NCBI RefSeq assembly: GCF_000423545.1 | Contig: NZ_AUIE01000007.1 | Coordinates: 62,001 to 126,000 of the forward strand | Direction of reading: 5' to 3' | Source of the DNA: Metapseudomonas resinovorans DSM 21078 | GTDB taxonomy: Bacteria; Pseudomonadota; Gammaproteobacteria; Pseudomonadales; Pseudomonadaceae | Length of the DNA stretch: 64,000 nt | Shown here: positions 58,878 through 64,000 of the stretch, piece after piece | Layout: every line of letters starts with the position of its first letter | Position numbering within the stretch: the stretch's first letter is position 1 | The notes under the pieces: model-generated | What the model was told of the DNA's origin: nothing | What the model saw: the letters and a program-made list of their open reading frames with translations, nothing else | Database searches by the model: none | Translations under genes and position numbers: made by a program

Positions 58878-58906
58878 TTATAACAAGGGCTCTAAAAATG
58901 TGTCAA
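58878..58906 (-). promoter_or_regulatory. Near-consensus sigma-70 promoter of hupB
   Basis: On the minus strand, TTGACA (58906-58901), a 17-bp spacer and TTATAA (58883-58878). This predicts a leader of about 85 nt before the GTG start of hupB. Confidence 0.85.
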
Positions 58907-58919
58907 GGAAGCCCCCCGG

Positions 58920-61316
58920 CTAATGCGTGCTGATTCGCTCCTTGGAATCAGTCTCGCGCTTGTCATCCTTTGCAACCATCTCCGGAGCCGCATCGGGCAA
59001 GGGCTCCGGGGCGTATTGCAGCGCAATTTGCAGGACCTCGTCAATCCATTTAACTGGTTTAATCGCCAAGTCTTGCTTGATATTTTCGGGAATTTCTTTC
59101 AGATCGCGCACATTCTCTTCGGGAATGATCACGGTCTTGATTCCACCACGATGTGCGGCCAGCAATTTCTCTTTCAGACCACCAATCGCTAGTACCTGCC
59201 CCCGCAGTGTAATTTCCCCGGTCATAGCCACATCAGCACGAACCGGAATCTGCGTCATGGCCGAAACCAGAGCAGTGCACATACCGATACCAGCGCTGGG
59301 GCCATCTTTCGGAGTAGCGCCTTCGGGCATGTGAATGTGGATATCCCGTTTTTCGTGGAAGTCCGCCTGAATACCCAGGCTCTTCGCCCGACTACGCACC
59401 ACGGTAAGAGCCGCAGTAATGGATTCTGCCATCACATCACCCAGCGAACCGGTCTTGGTCAATTGCCCCTTGCCAGGGACGACCGCCGCTTCGATGGTCA
59501 GCAATTCGCCGCCAACCTGAGTCCAGGCCAGCCCAGTTACCTGACCAATCTGATCCTGCTGCTCGGCCAGACCGTAGCGATATTTACGCACACCAAGGAA
59601 GTGTTCCAGCGATTCGGCAGTGACCTGCACCGCGAAACGCTTCTCGCGAGCGTGTTCCTTCACGGCCTTGCGGCAGACCTTGGCAAGCTGGCGCTCGAGG
59701 CTACGCACACCGGCTTCTCGGGTGTAGTAACGAATGATGTCGCGAATGGCCGCTTCGTCGAACTCCAACTCGCCCTTCTTCAGGCCGTTGGCCTTGGTCT
59801 GTTTGGGTGCGAGGTACTTGACGGCGATGTTGACCTTCTCGTCTTCGGTGTAACCCGGCAGCCGAATCACTTCCATACGATCCAGCAGCGGTGCCGGAAT
59901 GTTCATGGAGTTGGCCGTGCACAGGAACATCACGTCCGAGAGGTCGTAGTCGACTTCCAGGTAGTGGTCGTTGAAATTGTGGTTCTGCTCGGGATCAAGC
60001 ACTTCCAGTAGCGCAGACGCAGGATCCCCGCGCATGTCGCTGCCCATCTTGTCGATCTCGTCGAGCAGGAAAAGCGGGTTGCGCACGCCGACTTTGGTCA
60101 TCTTCTGGATCAAACGACCTGGCATGGAACCAATGTAGGTACGACGATGACCGCGAATCTCGGCCTCGTCACGCACACCGCCCAGGGCCATGCGCACGAA
60201 TTTGCGATTGGTGGCACGCGCAATGGACTCGGCCAGCGAGGTCTTGCCAACACCGGGCGGGCCAACCAGGCAGAGAACTGGCCCCTTGACCTTCTTCACG
60301 CGCTTCTGCACGGCGAGGTATTCGAGGATTCGCTCCTTGACCTCCTCCAGGCCGTAATGATCAGCGTCTAGGATATCCTCGGCCTTGGCCAGATCCAGTC
60401 GAACCTTGCTTTCGGCCTTCCATGGGACATTGACCAGCCAATCGATATAGGAGCGCACCACGGTCGCTTCGGCGGACATTGGCGACATTTGCTTCAGCTT
60501 GTTCAGCTCGGCGTTAGCCTTGGCAAGTGCCTCTTTGGTCAACCCAGCGTTGTCGATACGTTTTTTCAACTCCTCGACTTCGTTGTGACCCTCATCAATG
60601 TCGCCCAGCTCTTTCTGAATAGCCTTCATCTGCTCATTCAGGTAGTACTCGCGCTGGCTGCGCTCCATCTGCTTCTTCACGCGGCCACGAATGCGTTTCT
60701 CGACCTGCAGCAGATCGATTTCGGCATCCAGCAACGCCAGGACATGCTCGACACGCTCGGGAAGGTCGGTCAGTTCGAGGATTTCCTGCTTCTGCTCGAT
60801 CTTCAGCGCCATATGGGCAGCCATGGTGTCCACCAGGCGACCCGGCTCATCGATACTGTTCAGCGACGAAAGCACCTCGGACGGGACTTTCTTGCCCAAT
60901 TGAACGTACTGTTCGAACTGGCTGAGCAGACTGCGGATAAATACTTCCGATTCGCGCTCGCCTGCATCGACTTCGTCGACCAGGCTGACTTCAGCGCGGC
61001 AATGGCCGTTAACTTCGATGAAACGCTCGATGGCGCCCCGCTGCTCGCCCTCAACCAGCACTTTCACTGTGCCATCGGGTAGCTTCAAGAGTTGCAGAAC
61101 GGTGGCGACAGTACCCATGCGATACAGGGCATCTTCGCCCGGATCATCGTCGGCCGGGTTCTTCTGGGCAACCAGGAGGATCTGCTTGTCCCCCGTCATC
61201 GCAGCCTCGAGAGCCTCGATGGATTTCTCACGCCCCACGAAAAGGGGAATGACCATGTGCGGATAGACCACGACATCGCGCAATGGCAGGAGAGGTAATT
61301 CGGCAGTCGTATTCAT
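58920..61316 (-). CDS. lon: ATP-dependent protease Lon
   Basis: 798 residues from [21 protein letters not shown]-terminal substrate domain (about 5-200), coiled coil, AAA+ with Walker [10 protein letters not shown] (about 353-361), and C-terminal S16 protease with the catalytic Ser in [10 protein letters not shown] and Lys in [14 protein letters not shown]. It degrades misfolded and regulatory proteins. A heat-shock promoter precedes it. The C-terminal 25 residues after PDAAPEM are a charged tail. Confidence 0.98.
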   Translation of the reverse strand: MNTTAELPLLPLRDVVVYPHMVIPLFVGREKSIEALEAAMTGDKQILLVAQKNPADDDPGEDALYRMGTVATVLQLLKLPDGTVKVLVEGEQRGAIERFIEVNGHCRAEVSLVDEVDAGERESEVFIRSLLSQFEQYVQLGKKVPSEVLSSLNSIDEPGRLVDTMAAHMALKIEQKQEILELTDLPERVEHVLALLDAEIDLLQVEKRIRGRVKKQMERSQREYYLNEQMKAIQKELGDIDEGHNEVEELKKRIDNAGLTKEALAKANAELNKLKQMSPMSAEATVVRSYIDWLVNVPWKAESKVRLDLAKAEDILDADHYGLEEVKERILEYLAVQKRVKKVKGPVLCLVGPPGVGKTSLAESIARATNRKFVRMALGGVRDEAEIRGHRRTYIGSMPGRLIQKMTKVGVRNPLFLLDEIDKMGSDMRGDPASALLEVLDPEQNHNFNDHYLEVDYDLSDVMFLCTANSMNIPAPLLDRMEVIRLPGYTEDEKVNIAVKYLAPKQTKANGLKKGELEFDEAAIRDIIRYYTREAGVRSLERQLAKVCRKAVKEHAREKRFAVQVTAESLEHFLGVRKYRYGLAEQQDQIGQVTGLAWTQVGGELLTIEAAVVPGKGQLTKTGSLGDVMAESITAALTVVRSRAKSLGIQADFHEKRDIHIHMPEGATPKDGPSAGIGMCTALVSAMTQIPVRADVAMTGEITLRGQVLAIGGLKEKLLAAHRGGIKTVIIPEENVRDLKEIPENIKQDLAIKPVKWIDEVLQIALQYAPEPLPDAAPEMVAKDDKRETDSKERISTH

Positions 61317-61373
61317 GGTATCAGCTCTACGGCGGCCCTCGGGCCGTAAACAGATGGGAAACCCTTGGCCCTA

Positions 61374-61402
61374 AGATGGGGTTAGGCCCGGGAAAAAACA
61401 AG
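61374..61402 (-). promoter_or_regulatory. Heat-shock (sigma-32) promoter of lon
   Basis: On the minus strand, CTTGTTT (61402-61396), a 14-bp spacer and CCCCATCT (61381-61374). This fits the E. coli RpoH consensus (CTTGAAA, 11-16 bp, CCCCATNT) closely, with a leader of about 50 nt. Confidence 0.85.
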
Positions 61403-61419
61403 CTTTAAGGCAGTAAATA

Positions 61420-61443
61420 CAAAGGGGCCCGTAGGCCCCTTTG
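61420..61443 (-). terminator. Terminator of clpX
   Basis: On the minus strand, AAAGGGGCC/GGGCCCCTTT with a short loop, then GTATTT. It lies right after the clpX stop and before the lon promoter. Confidence 0.7.
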
Positions 61444-61448
61444 TTTCA

Positions 61449-62729
61449 TCAAGCGTCAGGCGCCGCCTTGGCAGGCTGCTCGTTGTTCTCGTAGATCAAC
61501 AGAGGCTTGGACGATCCTTCGATGACACTTTCGTCGATGACTACCTTGCTTACATCTGTTTGAGAGGGAATCTCATACATGGTGTCGAGCAGGATACCTT
61601 CGAGGATGGAGCGCAGGCCACGTGCACCGGTTTTACGCTCCAGCGCCCGGTGGGCAACGGCTTTGAGCGCATCCGGACGGAACTCGAGGTCAACGCCTTC
61701 CATTTCGAACAGTTTTGCGTACTGCTTGGTCAGCGCGTTCTTCGGCTCGGTGAGAATCTGCATCAGCGCAGCCTCATCCAGTTCGTCGAGGGTGGCAATG
61801 ACCGGCAATCGACCTACGAACTCCGGAATCAGACCGAACTTCACAAGGTCCTCCGGCTCGACTTCACGGAGGGCTTCGCCCACCTTCTTACCCAGATCCT
61901 TGCTGCGGACTTCGGCATTGAAACCGATACCACCTCTGGTCGAACGGTTCTGGATCACTTTCTCCAGGCCAGCAAATGCACCACCGCAGATGAACAGTAT
62001 GTTGCGGGTATCAACCTGCAGGAATTCCTGTTGCGGATGCTTGCGACCGCCTTGCGGCGGTACCGAGGCAACGGTGCCTTCGATCAGCTTCAGCAGGGCC
62101 TGCTGCACACCCTCGCCCGATACGTCGCGGGTGATGGACGGGTTATCCGACTTGCGGGAAATCTTGTCGATCTCGTCGATATAGACGATGCCCATCTGGG
62201 CCTTCTCTACATCGTAATCGCACTTCTGCAGCAGCTTCTGGATGATGTTCTCAACGTCTTCGCCAACGTAACCCGCCTCGGTGAGGGTAGTGGCATCAGC
62301 GATGGTGAAGGGTACGTTAAGCAGGCGAGCCAAGGTTTCAGCCAGCAACGTCTTGCCCGAACCGGTGGGCCCGATCAGCAGGATGTTGCTCTTGCCCAGC
62401 TCGACGTCATCTTTCTTGTCGCGCTGGTTCAGACGCTTGTAGTGGTTGTACACCGCTACCGCGAGAACCTTCTTCGCGCGCTCCTGACCAATCACGTATT
62501 GGTCGAGGATGGTGCGAATTTCCTTGGGCGCGGGCAGTTTGTGCGCACTGCTCTCGGCCTGGGCTTCCTGCACCTCCTCACGGATGATGTCGTTGCACAG
62601 GTCGACGCACTCGTCGCAGATAAATACGGAGGGACCGGCAATCAGTTTGCGTACTTCGTGCTGGCTTTTGCCGCAGAAAGAGCAATAAAGCAGTTTGCCG
62701 TTGTCCTCGCCGTTGCGGGTGTCAGTCAT
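61449..62729 (-). CDS. clpX: ClpX ATPase subunit
   Basis: 426 residues from [20 protein letters not shown]. Zinc-binding domain with four Cys (CSFC and CDECVDLC), Walker A GPTGSGKT (about 120-127), Walker [11 protein letters not shown], and the ClpP-docking IGF loop ([10 protein letters not shown]). It unfolds proteins for ClpP. The frame is open 15 codons upstream. It follows clpP by 109 bp on the same strand. Confidence 0.98.
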   Translation of the reverse strand: MTDTRNGEDNGKLLYCSFCGKSQHEVRKLIAGPSVFICDECVDLCNDIIREEVQEAQAESSAHKLPAPKEIRTILDQYVIGQERAKKVLAVAVYNHYKRLNQRDKKDDVELGKSNILLIGPTGSGKTLLAETLARLLNVPFTIADATTLTEAGYVGEDVENIIQKLLQKCDYDVEKAQMGIVYIDEIDKISRKSDNPSITRDVSGEGVQQALLKLIEGTVASVPPQGGRKHPQQEFLQVDTRNILFICGGAFAGLEKVIQNRSTRGGIGFNAEVRSKDLGKKVGEALREVEPEDLVKFGLIPEFVGRLPVIATLDELDEAALMQILTEPKNALTKQYAKLFEMEGVDLEFRPDALKAVAHRALERKTGARGLRSILEGILLDTMYEIPSQTDVSKVVIDESVIEGSSKPLLIYENNEQPAKAAPDA

Positions 62730-62798
62730 TCGATCGATCCAATCGGGTAGGCTTGAAACACAAGATGAAGGCAAATGCGGGCATTTTCAACCCCGCGA

Positions 62799-62822
62799 AA
62801 CGGCCGGATATTCTCCGGCCGC
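62799..62822 (-). terminator. Hairpin between clpP and clpX
   Basis: CGGCCGGA and TCCGGCCG arms with a short loop, followed on the minus strand by TTTCG. A partial terminator would allow some read-through into clpX. Confidence 0.5.
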
Positions 62823-62838
62823 AGTCTTGCGGAAGGGC

Positions 62839-63480
62839 TTAGCCCACGAGCTGGCGCTTACTGAGCACCTGATCGATCAGGCCGTATTTGACTGCCTCAT
62901 CACCACTCATGAAATTGTCGCGGTCGGTGTCGCGTGCGATCACGTCGATCGGCTGACCTGTGTGGTCCGCCAGGATCTTGTTCAGGCGCTCGCGAATGGT
63001 GAGTATCTCACGGGCATGAATCTCAATGTCCGAGGCCTGCCCCTGGAAACCGCCCAGCGGCTGGTGAATCATCATACGCGAATGCGGCAGGCAGAAACGC
63101 TTGCCCGCAGCTCCACCAGCCAGTAGTAGCGCTCCCATACTGCACGCCTGACCAATGCACAGGGTCGAAACGTCGGGCTTGATGAACTGCATGGTGTCGT
63201 AGATCGACATACCGGCAGTCACTGAGCCACCTGGGGAGTTAATGTAGAGTTGGATGTCCTTGTCGGGGTTCTCGGCCTCGAGGAAAAGCAGCTGCGCCAC
63301 CACCAGATTGGCCATGTAGTCTTCTACGGGGCCCACCAGGAAGATCACGCGCTCCTTCAACAGGCGCGAATAAATGTCATAAGCACGTTCGCCACGGGCG
63401 GACTGCTCAATCACCATCGGCACCAGACCGCCAGCGGCTTGGATGTCAGGCATTTGCTGCACGAAAGAATTGCGGGACAT
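62839..63480 (-). CDS. clpP: ClpP proteolytic subunit
   Basis: 213 residues from [20 protein letters not shown]. Catalytic triad in [14 protein letters not shown] (Ser), [11 protein letters not shown] (His) and the Asp in [11 protein letters not shown]. It forms the protease chamber used by ClpX and ClpA. Between tig and clpX, the usual order. Confidence 0.98.
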   Translation of the reverse strand: MSRNSFVQQMPDIQAAGGLVPMVIEQSARGERAYDIYSRLLKERVIFLVGPVEDYMANLVVAQLLFLEAENPDKDIQLYINSPGGSVTAGMSIYDTMQFIKPDVSTLCIGQACSMGALLLAGGAAGKRFCLPHSRMMIHQPLGGFQGQASDIEIHAREILTIRERLNKILADHTGQPIDVIARDTDRDNFMSGDEAVKYGLIDQVLSKRQLVG

Positions 63481-63523
63481 GTCCTGCGATCACTCCCTAA
63501 TTAGATAGTCATGTCTCAAAGAC

Positions 63524-63552
63524 GCATAAGCCAGCTCGGAGGCTGGCTTATG
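63524..63552 (-). terminator. Hairpin between tig and clpP
   Basis: CATAAGCCAGC and GCTGGCTTATG, a perfect 11-bp stem with a 7-base loop. On the minus strand only CGTCTTTG follows, so termination may be partial. Confidence 0.6.
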
Positions 63553-63576
63553 GTGTGTTCGAAGGAGGCGGAACGA

Positions 63577-64000
63577 TCAGTCGGCTTTCGGAGCTTCTGC
63601 CGGCTTGACTGCCTCTTCGTAGGAAACCGACGTGTCGGTTACTTTGGCCTTCTGCAGGACAGTATCTACAACTTGTTCTTCCAGCACAACCGAACGGACT
63701 TCGTTCAGTTGCTGGTCGTTCTTGTAGTACCAGGCCACGACTTGCTCCGGCTCCTGATAGGCGGAGGCCATCTCTTCGATCAGCTCGCGCACGCGAGCTT
63801 CGTCGGGCTTCAGCTCGAACTGCTTGACCACTTCGGCCACGATCAGACCCAGGACCACGCGGCGCTTGGCTTGCTCTTCGAACAGCTCAGCCGGCAGTTG
63901 CTCGGGGTTGATGTTGCCACCGAACTGCTGAACAGCCTGGACGCGCAGACGGTTCACTTCGTTGCCGATCAGAGCCTTCGGCACCTCAACCGGGTTGGCA
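63577..64000 (-). CDS. tig: Trigger factor, partial (C-terminal part)
   Basis: About 140 residues of the ribosome-associated folding chaperone are visible; the rest lies beyond the right edge. Visible: [20 protein letters not shown] and the substrate-holding C-terminal arms ([20 protein letters not shown] and [15 protein letters not shown]). First gene of the tig-clpP-clpX-lon block. Confidence 0.96.
   Translation of the reverse strand, partial: ANPVEVPKALIGNEVNRLRVQAVQQFGGNINPEQLPAELFEEQAKRRVVLGLIVAEVVKQFELKPDEARVRELIEEMASAYQEPEQVVAWYYKNDQQLNEVRSVVLEEQVVDTVLQKAKVTDTSVSYEEAVKPAEAPKAD

Overview
The window is a chromosomal segment of a high-GC Pseudomonas. The evidence is gene content and order: fimL, cti, metH, the nppA1A2BCD-type transporter, hupB-lon-clpX-clpP-tig, a two-gene cysI/DUF934 unit and Pseudomonas-type REP elements. 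From memory of P. aeruginosa PAO1, the left end (pheS to thrS) and the right part (nfuA to tig) match two separate blocks of that genome, so a rearrangement lies near the puuB region. The species cannot be fixed from the sequence. There is no prophage, CRISPR array, integron or complete insertion sequence.

Layout. 1-4 kb (minus strand): thrS-infC-rpmI-rplT-pheS, with infC using a rare AUC/AUU start. 4-6 kb: a gene-poor stretch with one small secreted repeat protein and tRNA-Val(GAC). 6-11 kb: puuB, a C39-like lipoprotein lacking its catalytic residues, small conserved proteins, a GlxA-type regulator, a DUF1272 protein and nfuA. 11-19 kb: divergent cti and metH, then an accessory FAD/NAD(P) protein and a DUF1883 protein. 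19-25 kb: a lipoprotein, an RlmN/Cfr-like paralogue, a DUF2970 protein, an orphan periplasmic binding protein, a 37-aa membrane peptide, cysI and a DUF934 gene. 25-26 kb: a repeat-rich island with a REP pair, then a tetR/hydrolase pair facing away from each other over an overlapping palindromic operator.

26.9-31.3 kb: sohB, then a histidine-phosphatase-like gene, an SCP2 protein, an APH-type kinase and an SDR. These look like one acyl-CoA or lipid module. 31.4-36.4 kb: membrane proteins, nudC, fimL and a dienoyl-CoA-isomerase-like crotonase. 36.5-44.6 kb: nhaB, an APC permease, ldcA, dnaQ, rnhA, a methyltransferase and gloB. 44.7-56.3 kb: mltD, an HDOD protein, the peptide transporter operon (two binding proteins, two permeases, a double ATPase) and fabI. 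56.4-64 kb (minus strand): the protein quality control block ppiD, hupB, lon, clpX, clpP and tig.

The clearest regulatory signals read from the sequence are a heat-shock (sigma-32) promoter before lon, a near-consensus sigma-70 promoter before hupB, the tetR/hydrolase operator, an IscR-like palindrome before nfuA, a hairpin overlapping the ldcA ribosome-binding site, and many intrinsic terminators. Most of the window is conserved core genome. The least explained parts are the kinase/SCP2/SDR/phosphatase-like module, the dead C39 lipoprotein, the FAD gene after metH and the 4.2-5.8 kb region.
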